Shown: positions 1 through 9,100 of the stretch, one piece after another | Numbering within the stretch: position 1 is the first letter of the stretch | Layout: each line of letters opens with the position of its first letter | NCBI RefSeq assembly: GCF_022063185.1 | Contig: NZ_CP091913.1 | Coordinates: 4,627,141 to 4,691,140 of the forward strand | Reading direction: 5' to 3' | Source: Nostoc sp. UHCC 0870 | GTDB lineage: Bacteria; Cyanobacteriota; Cyanobacteriia; Cyanobacteriales; Nostocaceae | Length of the DNA: 64,000 nt | Made by a program: the position numbers and the translations under genes | The notes under the pieces: generated by a model | Database searches by the model: none | What the model saw: only the letters and a program-made list of their open reading frames with translations | Told to the model about the DNA's origin: nothing

Positions 1-731
1 GGTTTGAGGGAAAAATCGATGGTGACGATGCGATCGCCTACTCCCAATACTTCGACTTCATAGCGGACAAATTCTCCCTTTGCAGCTTGGGTGATCGCCG
101 CTTTTAATTTATCTTGGGTTGCTGTGGAAATCGTCCACCACCGCACTTCCCAAAAGGGACGATTGATCACATCTGCTCGTATTAAGCCAGCAAAATCTAA
201 TGCCGTCTGATTGGCTTCTATCAGAATACCTTCAACGGTGAGTAACCCGATAAATTGAAAAGTATGATTGAAAATAGCCCGAAATTGTTCTTCCCTTGAT
301 TGTTCCGCCTGGCGCAGTTCGGCATTCTGGATGGCAGTTTTTATCGTGAAGCGTAACTGCTCTGGTGTAAATTGATCTTCAACAAGATAGTCTTCTGCAC
401 CCGCTTTCATTGCTTGCACTGCTAAAGCTGTATTGTCTTCAGCAATCATCACCACGGGAGGACAGCTTTTTCCCCATTGAGATTTCAGCGTTTTTAATAC
501 TGCTAATCCATCTTGATCACTCAGGTGATATTTCAAAATAATTGCGTCGATGATACCAGCCTCATTCCAGGGAGTCTGATCACAACACAAATTTAAGACA
601 TCTTTCGCCGATTTTGCTGTTATTATGGTATAATCAATGTCTGAATAAACATTTAGATAAGAACGATACTTATCTTGATTAATCTCTACCTCATCAACAA
701 TTAAGATTGCGTGTCGGCGTTCTGTCAGCAT
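1..731 (-). CDS. Hybrid sensor protein, N-terminal part (degenerate receiver + PAS); runs off the left edge
   Basis: Read on the minus strand, an open frame starts at the ATG at 731-729 (MLTERRHAILIVDEVEINQ) and continues past base 1, so only about 243 N-terminal residues are visible. Residues ~8-125 have the order and spacing of a CheY-like receiver domain, ending in the usual AGAEDYLVE region. Residues ~145-243 look like a PAS domain. In cyanobacteria such proteins usually continue into more PAS/GAF domains and a histidine kinase, but that part is outside the window. The receiver looks inactive: where the phospho-acceptor Asp is expected the sequence reads AIILKYHLSDQDG, with Lys in its place, and the N-terminal acidic pair is Asp-Glu. 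Function as a two-component sensor is inferred. Confidence 0.75.
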   Translation of the reverse strand, partial: MLTERRHAILIVDEVEINQDKYRSYLNVYSDIDYTIITAKSAKDVLNLCCDQTPWNEAGIIDAIILKYHLSDQDGLAVLKTLKSQWGKSCPPVVMIAEDNTALAVQAMKAGAEDYLVEDQFTPEQLRFTIKTAIQNAELRQAEQSREEQFRAIFNHTFQFIGLLTVEGILIEANQTALDFAGLIRADVINRPFWEVRWWTISTATQDKLKAAITQAAKGEFVRYEVEVLGVGDRIVTIDFSLK

Positions 732-910
732 GGGTTTTCATCAGAATCAAAGGTGAGTGATTCAATTGCAAGTTTGTAAAAAAAACTGCCCAGAGATTTA
801 TTTTTTACATCACAGGGTTTTAAACCCAAGTTTTCGCTAATAAATACTTAAGCAAGACAAAATTTTAGCCAAATTGAGAATAACATTTTTTTGCATCAAG
901 CAAGTAGATC

Positions 911-1684
911 CTAAAAATGTTGCAATGGCAACCCATCTTGAAACACTAATAATTCTCCCGGTTGAATGGGTGTCCAAACCTCGTTATCTGTGAGGGGAGT
1001 GGTGGCGATGACGGCGACGCGATCGCTTGATGTGGTTAATTCGTTAAAATCTACAGTCATATCTTGGTCTATTAAGTGAGCCGCCGCAAAGGGTGCTTGA
1101 CGGACTATATAACTCAGTTTAGTTGAGCAGTGAGTAAAAAAATGTTCCCCATCGGAGAGTAAGTAATTAAAAATACCTGCCGTGGCTAATTGTTCTGTAA
1201 CTTTTTGCAGTACAGGATACAATCTATCTAAGGGGGGTTGACCTTGGGGAAAGCTTTGTCTGAGGGTTTCTAAGATTACGCAAAAGGCTTTTTCACTATC
1301 AGTATTACCCACAGCCTGATAAAAACCTTGAGGTTCTGGATCAAAATCTGGCAAATTGCCGTTATGAGCAAACACCCAATACCGTCCCCAGAGTTCCCGG
1401 CGAAACGGATGGCAATTATGTAAGGCGACTTCCCCTTGGGTAGCCTTACGAATATGGGCGATAACGTGGGTAGAGTGGATGGGATAACGCCTCACCAAAT
1501 CTGCGATCGCAGAATTAATAGAAGGTTTAGCATCTAAAAATATTCTACATCCTTTACCTTCAAAGAAAGCAATCCCCCAACCATCACTATGATCATCTGT
1601 TCTTCCTCCCCGTGCGGAAAACCCTTCAAAGGAAAAGCAGATATCGGTTGGCACATTACAATTCATTCCCAGCAGTTGACACAT
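911..1684 (-). CDS. Class II glutamine amidotransferase (YafJ/EgtC-like)
   Basis: This 257-residue protein begins MCQLLGMNCN, so removal of Met1 exposes Cys2, the catalytic nucleophile of Ntn-type class II glutamine amidotransferases. Other family signatures are visible: a DGWGIAFFEG stretch near residue 35, HIRKAT near 77 and AHNGNLPDF near 107, which form the glutamine pocket. The length fits the stand-alone YafJ-type family, which lacks a fused synthetase domain. The acceptor substrate cannot be told from sequence. The gene is isolated: it faces the divergent sensor gene on the left across about 180 bases and has about 450 bases of non-coding DNA upstream. Confidence 0.85.
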   Translation of the reverse strand: MCQLLGMNCNVPTDICFSFEGFSARGGRTDDHSDGWGIAFFEGKGCRIFLDAKPSINSAIADLVRRYPIHSTHVIAHIRKATQGEVALHNCHPFRRELWGRYWVFAHNGNLPDFDPEPQGFYQAVGNTDSEKAFCVILETLRQSFPQGQPPLDRLYPVLQKVTEQLATAGIFNYLLSDGEHFFTHCSTKLSYIVRQAPFAAAHLIDQDMTVDFNELTTSSDRVAVIATTPLTDNEVWTPIQPGELLVFQDGLPLQHF

Positions 1685-2136
1685 TGATATTGCAGTTTCT
1701 GAATTTTTAACTTATGCCTCAGAATCAAGATACTTCAGAATGCGATCAATATTTTGGTGCGATCGCTGCATTTTCCACAATGGTGAATAATATTATCTTT
1801 GCTTGATTTATGCCGTGCTGTACTAGGTTATCATAAACCTCGCAATAATACTTATGAAAAATATTACTGTTTCAGGCATATCAATTGAATAATTGAGGTT
1901 TTTTCTGATCTCAGTCCTCTAAATATTGATCCCCAAATTCAAGCAAGCGGTATTTCTGTAAGCGAGTCTACTTATAAATGATTTCTTTAATATAACTTAA
2001 TACCAATTTTAAGTGTTTTTACCGAAGATATTACTTACGAAAAAAAGAATTATTAAAACAGTTATGTAACTAATAACTTTGTTACATAACTATAAAATTT
2101 TGTTTTGAAACTACATTTTTATAAATTCAAAAAATA
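1685..2136. other. Intergenic region without recognisable gene
   Basis: This AT-rich stretch contains no convincing reading frame and only short HIP1-like octamers near 1760. It must hold the promoter of the amidotransferase (minus strand) and probably that of the small zinc-ribbon gene starting at 2137. I see no clear terminator or operator. Confidence 0.5.
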
Positions 2137-2313
2137 ATGAATACTTGTCCCTGTTGCTCTCATCGGCTTTTACGGCATATCCGCAGTCATGAAGTTTATT
2201 TTTTCTGCCGACAATGCTGGCAAGAAATGCCAGTTTTAAAGAAGACACATAATCACCATTTTCACCCGATGTTTAGCGATAAAAAAGAGGGGTCTTACAT
2301 CAATATAATCTAA
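2137..2313 (+). CDS. Small zinc-ribbon-type protein (58 aa)
   Basis: A 58-codon frame starts with MNTCPCCSHRLLRHIRSHEV and continues YFFCRQCWQEMP. The two knuckles CPCC (residues 4-7) and CRQC (24-27), about 17 residues apart, have the layout of a treble-clef or zinc-ribbon metal site. The C-terminal half is polar and His/Lys-rich. I recognise the CPCC...CxxCWQEMP pattern as a small family recurring in heterocystous cyanobacteria, with no function I can name. It is below the usual length cut-off for gene callers. An A-rich leader without a strong Shine-Dalgarno precedes it. Zinc binding is inferred from the cysteine spacing. Confidence 0.65.
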   Translation: MNTCPCCSHRLLRHIRSHEVYFFCRQCWQEMPVLKKTHNHHFHPMFSDKKEGSYINII

Positions 2314-2392
2314 TCGACACACGATAAATACCGCACTGCTATAGCGTTTCTTAATCACATGAAGTATATAGCCTCCTCCCCGCTTGCTCTTA

Positions 2393-2740
2393 GAGGATGT
2401 TTGAAAAGTACCTATTGGTGTAGCAAAACATTTCAGATCCCCCTAAATCCCCCTTAAAAAGGGGGACTTTGATTCTTGTTCCCCTCTTTTTAAGCTACCG
2501 TGTATACACAAGTTATCGAATCACTATCTGTCCTCGAATTACCCTACCCTAACCCTCCCCTTGGAAAGGGGAGGGAACTGGATTTTCTGGTTTCCCCCCT
2601 TTCCAAGGGGGGATTAAGGGGGGTAAAACCTTGATCTAGAAAGAATATCTGACTTGTGTATACACCGTAGCTTTTTAAGGGGGGTTAGGGGGGATAAACA
2701 AGTGTCTAAAATCACAGCAAACCACTTTTCAAACAACCTC
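2393..2740. mobile_element. Second-level MITE nested in the outer element
   Basis: The ends are inverted repeats differing at one base: GAGGATGTTTGAAAAGT at 2393-2409 and its complement ACTTTTCAAACAACCTC at 2724-2740. They are flanked by a 3-bp duplication, TTA, at 2390-2392 and 2741-2743. Removing the element plus one TTA restores the centre of the outer MITE as seen at 43829. No reading frame is present. A solo right end with similar sequence occurs near 59604-59623. A 3-bp duplication is typical of IS5-type transposition, but the responsible transposase is unknown. Confidence 0.7.
2494..2671. mobile_element. Third-level MITE (GCTAC-GTGTATACACAAGT ends) nested in the second
   Basis: Twenty-base inverted ends, GCTACCGTGTATACACAAGT at 2494-2513 and its near-exact complement at 2652-2671, bound a 178-bp GC-skewed segment. 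The flanks share TTTTTAA at 2487-2493 and 2672-2678, which looks like a target duplication. A second copy, about 95% alike over the interior by eye, sits inside the pseudouridine synthase gene near 41838-42004. There is no coding capacity of its own. Confidence 0.7.
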
Positions 2741-2972
2741 TTAGGGGGTTGGGGGTGGGGTTCTTGTACCTCACTAAAGTGAGAACCGCTATAAGAGGAT
2801 GGTTAAAAATTCGGAATGGGTATAAAAAACATCTATCTTTAGTTTGATTAAATCTCTGCCTGAAGAAATAAATATTGCTAAATCTTGAATTTTATTTTAT
2901 AAATTAAAAATCACGGAATAGCTATCGATTTTGTCCTCAACACGAGAGTCGCTTCAGGCAGAAAACTAACGA

Positions 2973-5705
2973 ATGAAATACTGGATAAATAAAGTAGTAA
3001 TCTTGGCATTTTTATTGTATGTTTTATTACTAAATACCAATTATGCCAGAGCCGACCAGCTTTCAAATCCTGATGTTCAGCAATTAACCACAGTCCCGAT
3101 AGTGGAAAAATTAGCAATCGTTGACAATAATCTTGGGGAAAGTATCAAAGAAGATTTTTGGCGATTTCGTGAGCAATTTAAAGGAACAAATAAATTACAA
3201 GGACTATTCACACTTTATAGTCATGAGGATTCAGGGGAAATTTACTTAGAAATTCAGCCAGAACAATTAAATAAAAATTATTTAGCTACAGTCACATTAG
3301 AATCGGGGATTGGTGAGGCGGGGATTTATAGCGGATTACCGCTTGCTGATTATCTGTTTTATTTCCGCCGAGTTAACAATAATTTGCACTTTGTGGTACG
3401 TAATGTTAAATTCCGTACAGAATCAAGTGAAGCAGAACAGCGATCGCTAGCTCGTTCATTTAGCGACTCAGTTCTTTATTCACTGGAAATAGCAAGTATT
3501 GATCCGCGCAGTAAAAATATTCTGATTAACTTGGATAATCTGCTCATGCAGGATTTTCCCGGATTAACTCCCTTATTGAAATACTCTTTACAGGCTGATT
3601 ATCGGCTAGAAAGAAGCAAATCCTATTTTGGTGATGTTAAAAGCTTCCCAGAGAATGTTGAGATTGATGCAATTTATGGTTTTTCATCACCAGAAGGAGC
3701 AGATTTAGTCACTTTACCCGATAGTCGCTCACTTAGCTTGAAGGTACACTACAGTTTTTCTCAACTTCAAGAACACAACGGCTATATTCCCAGGTTAGCT
3801 GATGACCGAGTGGGATATTTTATTACTGCCTTTCAAGACTTCTCAAACAATCACACTCAAGAACCCTTTGTCCGTTATATTAACCGTTGGCATCTCGAAC
3901 CATCCGACTCGAACGCACCCTTATCACCACCCAAACAGCAAATTGTGTTTTGGATTGAGAATGCTGTACCGCCGCAGTATCGTGAGGCGATTCGTGAAGG
4001 TGTGCTGATGTGGAACAAAGCATTTGCCAAAGCAGGATTTGAAAATGCGATCGCAGTGCAACAAATGCCAGATGATGCTGACTGGCAACCAGGCGATGTC
4101 CGCTACAATACTATTCGCTGGTTTAATTCTTTAGATGCTGGTTTTGCCAAAGGGCCAGCAAGAGTCAACCCCCTCACCGGCGAAATCTTAGACGCAGATA
4201 TTATCATCGATGCCAACATGGTGCGATCGGTTCAGCAAGAATATCACGCACTGATGGAAGACAATAACCTCTGTCAACAGGTAAGAGACACAAGCCAGCA
4301 GCATAATATTAACCACGTTTCTTCCCCTATACCCCTACACCCCTACACCCCTACACCCTTTGAATCTTGCTATAGCCAACATACATCAGAGCAAGCCTCT
4401 ATGGGGGCATTGGCGTTATCACTGTTGCAAAATACTCAACCCAGTAGTGAGGCGATGCAGGAGTATGTACATCAATATTTGCGTTATCTCATCGCCCACG
4501 AAGTCGGACACACTCTTGGTTTGCGTCACAACTTCCACGGCAGCACTATGTTAACGCCTGAAGAATTAAATAACACTGAAATCACCCACACTAAAGGTTT
4601 AGTTGGTTCGGTGATGGACTATCTACCTGTGAACATAGCACCCCAGGGAGTCCAGCAAGGTGAATATTTCCCTAGTGTGATTGGCCCCTACGATGAATGG
4701 GCAATTGAGTACGGTTATAAAAACAGTCCTCACGCCGTTGGTGAGATGATCAATCCAGAAGCAGAAAAGAGCTTTTTGCAGCAGATTGCCTTGGCATCTC
4801 CCCAACCAGAGTTATCTTACGCGACTGATGAGGATATCTTGGATATCAATCCTCTCGCCAATGTTTGGGATATGAGTAGTGATGTACTAGTCTATTCCCA
4901 GTGGCAAATGGATAATGCCCGTGTGATGTGGCAACGTCTGGATGAGCATTATTTACCACGGGGAGAAAGCTATAGTAATCTGCGCGTTTTATTTAATCGA
5001 GTCCTGAAATATTATTTTCGTAACGCCAACTTGCTTTCTCAATATATTGGGGGGGAATCGTTCCGCCGTGTTCATGCTAGTGATGATAGTTCATGGGCAT
5101 TTGTACCAGTTCCACTGCTGAAACAACGTCAAGCATTGGCGAAGTTACAAGAGTATGTGTTTGCTGAGGATGCTTTTAGTTTCTCACCGCAATTGCTGAA
5201 TCAGCTAGCACCATCACGCTGGCAACACTGGGGAAGCTTTGCGCCCAATAATCGCCTTGACTATCCCATTCATGAAAGTATTTTAAGTTATCAAAGGGGA
5301 ATATTGCGATCGCTATTTAATGCTGAACGTCTCCATCGTTTACGGGATCTAGAATTAAAAACTCTAGTTGGGCAAGCACTTTCCATCCCGGAATTATTCG
5401 ACACCTTGCAACAAGGCATCTGGACAGAAGTTTTAGCTACGGGGGAAGCAAAGGCAATTTCTAGCATCCGGCGTTCTCTGCAACAAGAACATCTGAATAT
5501 TCTGCTAGAAATGGTCTTACATCAATATGATGTACCAGATGATGGCAGAACACTCGCTTGGTATGAATTGCGCCAACTGCAAAACGCCATTAATACCCAG
5601 GTAAAACAATTTGGGGAAAAACTGGATACTTATACTCTAGCCCACTTAGAATTTTCTAGCGATCGCATCACGAAAGCCTTAAACGCACAGTTATTTTCAC
5701 AATAA
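2973..5705 (+). CDS. Secreted zinc-dependent metalloprotease (DUF5117/DUF4953-like)
   Basis: This 910-residue protein starts with a signal peptide (Lys-rich head, hydrophobic core VILAFLLYVLLL, likely cleavage after YARA near residue 27), so it is exported. The zinc site is the extended metzincin-like motif HEVGHTLGLRHNFHGS at residues 509-524, with ligands His509, His513 and His519 and catalytic Glu510. The surrounding SVMDYLPVN segment (about residue 550) resembles a Met-turn. The long N-terminal half without recognised catalytic motifs and the overall size match the bacterial zinc-dependent metalloprotease family with DUF5117/DUF4953 domains. About 20 residues before the zinc site are encoded by a tandem CCCCTACAC-type repeat (4323-4360) that looks like an in-frame insertion. 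Substrate unknown. The start is the first ATG and leads straight into the signal peptide. Confidence 0.85.
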   Translation: MKYWINKVVILAFLLYVLLLNTNYARADQLSNPDVQQLTTVPIVEKLAIVDNNLGESIKEDFWRFREQFKGTNKLQGLFTLYSHEDSGEIYLEIQPEQLNKNYLATVTLESGIGEAGIYSGLPLADYLFYFRRVNNNLHFVVRNVKFRTESSEAEQRSLARSFSDSVLYSLEIASIDPRSKNILINLDNLLMQDFPGLTPLLKYSLQADYRLERSKSYFGDVKSFPENVEIDAIYGFSSPEGADLVTLPDSRSLSLKVHYSFSQLQEHNGYIPRLADDRVGYFITAFQDFSNNHTQEPFVRYINRWHLEPSDSNAPLSPPKQQIVFWIENAVPPQYREAIREGVLMWNKAFAKAGFENAIAVQQMPDDADWQPGDVRYNTIRWFNSLDAGFAKGPARVNPLTGEILDADIIIDANMVRSVQQEYHALMEDNNLCQQVRDTSQQHNINHVSSPIPLHPYTPTPFESCYSQHTSEQASMGALALSLLQNTQPSSEAMQEYVHQYLRYLIAHEVGHTLGLRHNFHGSTMLTPEELNNTEITHTKGLVGSVMDYLPVNIAPQGVQQGEYFPSVIGPYDEWAIEYGYKNSPHAVGEMINPEAEKSFLQQIALASPQPELSYATDEDILDINPLANVWDMSSDVLVYSQWQMDNARVMWQRLDEHYLPRGESYSNLRVLFNRVLKYYFRNANLLSQYIGGESFRRVHASDDSSWAFVPVPLLKQRQALAKLQEYVFAEDAFSFSPQLLNQLAPSRWQHWGSFAPNNRLDYPIHESILSYQRGILRSLFNAERLHRLRDLELKTLVGQALSIPELFDTLQQGIWTEVLATGEAKAISSIRRSLQQEHLNILLEMVLHQYDVPDDGRTLAWYELRQLQNAINTQVKQFGEKLDTYTLAHLEFSSDRITKALNAQLFSQ
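4323..4360. repeat. Short tandem repeat (CCCCTACAC type) inside the metalloprotease gene
   Basis: Four imperfect units of CCCCTA(T/C)AC run in frame and encode the low-complexity SPIPLHPYTPTPF. The same unit family occurs in non-coding DNA at 21019-21046 and 25374-25460. This suggests that the STRR invaded the gene without shifting the frame. Confidence 0.7.
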
Positions 5706-6118
5706 TTTAGTGTTTGAGGGGGTTTACGATTATTTCCTCAATTTTAAAAAAAAGCTTGAGTCTCTGGATAGAGAAATATCATAGTATTTGCTGATAATTT
5801 CTATCTTTAAGGAAATTGACTAGTCATATTTAATCAACAATTTTACTTACGTATCTAGAGGGTTGATATTTTTATTATTACTCCTCATAGTTAATGACAT
5901 CAGTAACAGATGAATCGTATAATAGGTTTTTGCAGGAATTTTAGTGCTGCTAACAGGTAAAATTTATCACTTTTCTTAGGTGCAGGCTAGAATAGCTGAT
6001 GTTTGCTCTTTGTATCTGAAAGCTGATATGAGCCTCTAAATTATCCATCATTACAGATTCAATTCTAGTAGTGGATTTTTTAACACAGTAAAAGAGTGAA
6101 CACACCCTTCACACCTCA
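5706..6118. other. Intergenic region without recognisable gene
   Basis: This is AT-rich spacer between the metalloprotease stop and the hybrid kinase. No open frame longer than about 20 codons, no terminator-like hairpin with a T tract and no dispersed repeat was recognised. Confidence 0.5.
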
Positions 6119-6139
6119 CCAACTAGGCATACTAGTTGG
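6119..6139. promoter_or_regulatory. Perfect inverted repeat just upstream of the hybrid kinase start
   Basis: CCAACTAG-GCATA-CTAGTTGG is an 8-bp perfect dyad with a 5-bp spacer ending 21 bp before the ATG at 6161. It could be an operator or a 5'-UTR hairpin that touches the ribosome-binding region. No second copy was found in the window. The regulatory role is inference. Confidence 0.4.
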
Positions 6140-6160
6140 GAGAAATATAACAATCTAGTC

Positions 6161-9100
6161 ATGAGTCATTCCTCCTGCCTCACCATCCTGGTAATTGATA
6201 ATTGCATCGAAGATTGGGTAACATTTCGCCAATTTTTACAGCATGACCGTCTCTATACCTATCGAATTTGGGAATTTGAGACGGCAACACAGGCAATGGC
6301 ATGGTGTCAGCAGGGGATATCAGATATTATTTTGCTGAATTTTCTATTACCCGATGGCAATGGGCTGGAGTTTTTGGGAGAATTGCGGCAACTCGTAAGT
6401 CATACACAATCTGCGATTATTCTGTTGACAGAAAAAGAGGATGCAGCGATCGCAGTTCGGGCGATGAAAAGTGGCGCGCAAGATTATCTAGTCAAAAACC
6501 AACTTACACCGGAAACTCTACAAGCGGCAATTCATGATGCAGTGGCACAGAGGCATCAGAACTGGCAATTAGAACAAAGTCGGGAACAAAAACAACTGAT
6601 TAACGCGATCGCTTTACGGATTCGTCAGTCCCTAAAACTCAAAGAGATTTTAGCTGTCACAGCAAAAGAAGTGCGCCTGTTTTTACAGACAGACCGGGTA
6701 GTAATCTATCAATTTGACTCAGATATGAGCGGTACTGTAGTAGCGGAGTCAGTTCTGTCAGATTGGACGGTAAGTTTAGGGAAACAGATTCAGGATACCT
6801 GCTTTCAACAAGGCGCGGGAGTCGAATATCTCCTAGGAAAAACACGGGCAATTAATAATATTTATCAAGCGGATTTAACAGACTGTCATGTGCAGATGCT
6901 GGAGCAATTTGAAGTCAAAGCTAATCTGGTCGTACCGATTTTAGTCAGCAATCGCTTATGGGGATTATTAATTGCTCATCAATGCACTGCACCGCGTCAA
7001 TGGCAAGTAATGGAACTAGAATTATTGGAGCAACTGGCGGTACAAATAGCGATCGCCATTCAACAAGCAAGTGCCTATGAGATAGCGCGAACACAACTAA
7101 GAGAACGCAAACGCGCCGAGAAAACCTTACGGGAGAGTGAAGAGAGATTTCGTAGTACCTTTGAGCAGGCAGCAGTGGGAATCAGCCATGTGTCCTTGAG
7201 TGGACAGTTCCTGCGTTTTAATCAGCGATTTGCTCACATTACCCGCTACCCCCAAGCTGAACTCATGACCTTGACCTTTCAGGAGATTACCTATCCAGAG
7301 GATCTAGCAGCTGATTTAGAGCAATTACAAATCCTGCTAGCGGGTGACATTCAAACCTACTCAATGGAAAAACGCTATATCTGCAAGGATGGGGCAATTG
7401 TTTGGATTAAACTCACAGTTTCTTTAGTGCGCGATACCTTGGGGACTCCGCAATACTTGATCGGTGTAGTTGAGGACATTAGCGAGCGAATTTTAGCACA
7501 ACAGGCATTACAACAACTCAATCAAGAACTCGAAACCAGAGTTACACAGCGCACCGCCGCTTTACAAGAGAGTGAAGAACGCTGGCAGTTATCACTGCGA
7601 GGCAGCAATGATGGGATTTGGGACTGGAATCTTAAAACTAATCAGGTGTTCTTTTCGACACGCTGGAAAAAAATACGGGGCTTCGCTGATGATGAAATTA
7701 GCTCTAGTTTAGAAGAATGGTCGAGCCGCATACATCCCGACGATCGCGATCGCATTATAGCGGCTGTTGATGACCATCTTCACCATAAAACACCATTCTT
7801 TCAAGAAGAATACCGAGTACAATGCAAAGATAGTTCCTACCTGTGGGTGTTAGACCGGGGTCAAGCACTGTGGGATGAAGCTGGCAATGTCATCCGCATG
7901 AGTGGTTCAGAAACAGATATTACTAGTCGCAAACAAGCAGAAGCAGAGTTTTTCGAGCTGATGAATCTGCAACAAGCCATCCTAGAATGTACCGATTATG
8001 CGATTATTTCTACCAACTCTCAGGGGATGATCCAAGTCTTTAACAGTGCTGCCCAGAAGATGTTGGGTTATACATCTGAGGAAGTTGTGGGTCTGGTAAC
8101 TCCACTCATATTCCATGACCCAGAGGAACTAAAGCAACAAGCACAAGCACTTTCGCAAGAACTGGGCAGAGAAATTACCCCAGGGGAAGAATTGATCCTC
8201 AAAAACCAGTCAGGTGGTAATCAGGATGAGTGGACTTTTATTCGTAAAGATGGCTCGCGCTTTCCTGTATCTCTGTCGGTCAAACCATTATCTAATAGTG
8301 AAGGAGAGATAATTGGCGGCGTGGGTATTGCCAATGATATTACCCAGCAAAAACAGATTGAAGCCCAACTCCGCAAAAATACGGCTAACCTCACGGCTGC
8401 CCAAAGGATTGCTCATCTGGGTAGCTGGGAAATGAATTTGCAAACCCAAGAAGTGATCTGGTCAGAAGAAGTCTTTCGCATTTTTGGGCGTAATCCTGAG
8501 TCTGATACGCCCACCTACGACGAAATGCTAGAGTGCATACATCCAGAAGATCGCGATTATCGGAACTCTGTAGTACAGCAAGCGATCGCCCTGGGGCTAT
8601 GTTATGACGTAGAGTATCGTTTTTATCGTCCGGATCAAAGTTTACGTTATTTACTGTCGCGGGGCGAAGTCATCTGTGATGCTGATGGTCAGCCAAGACA
8701 GTTGCTGGGAACTATCCTAGACATCACCGATCGCAAACAAGCTGAACAAGAACTGATCCGTAACAGGGATTTGCGGGAAGTAATTTTCAACGAATCTACC
8801 GATGCTTTGTTTCTGGTTGATCCGACAACACTAACGACTGTTGAGTGTAATTGGCGAGCAGTAGAATTATTTGAGGCAGCTAATAAAGCTGAACTGCTTG
8901 GTATTGAAGGGCATTTACTACAACGCTATCAATTCTCTGCGGATGAAACAGATGCCATCGTTGCCCAAATGCAGACAAAAGGATTTTGGAGTCAAGAGAT
9001 TGAATATGTGACTCGTCAAGGCAAATTTTTCTGGGGCAACATTGCCGCCAAGCCCATTACTATCGCTGATCGTACCATGAATTTAGTACGGGTGACTGAC

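Larger units (their letters stand above)
2340..2793. mobile_element. Outer MITE-like element (TATAGCG ends), copy 1, split by nested insertions
   Basis: The left end TATAGCGTTTC (from 2340) and the right end GAACCGCTATA (to 2793) match the termini of an intact 106-bp copy at 43829-43934. In that copy the middle reads through CTTGCTCTTAGGGGG. Here the same middle is interrupted after CTCTTA by 348 bp of foreign DNA and resumes with TTAGGGGG at 2741. Other copies or partial copies lie at 23028-23118, 36668-36755 and 49299-49363. There is no coding capacity; a MITE moved in trans by a TA-targeting transposase is the likely reading. Confidence 0.75.

Noticed and set aside
2911..3117. Minus-strand frame over the start of the metalloprotease
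   Set aside because: It is the antisense shadow of a strong signal peptide-bearing gene.
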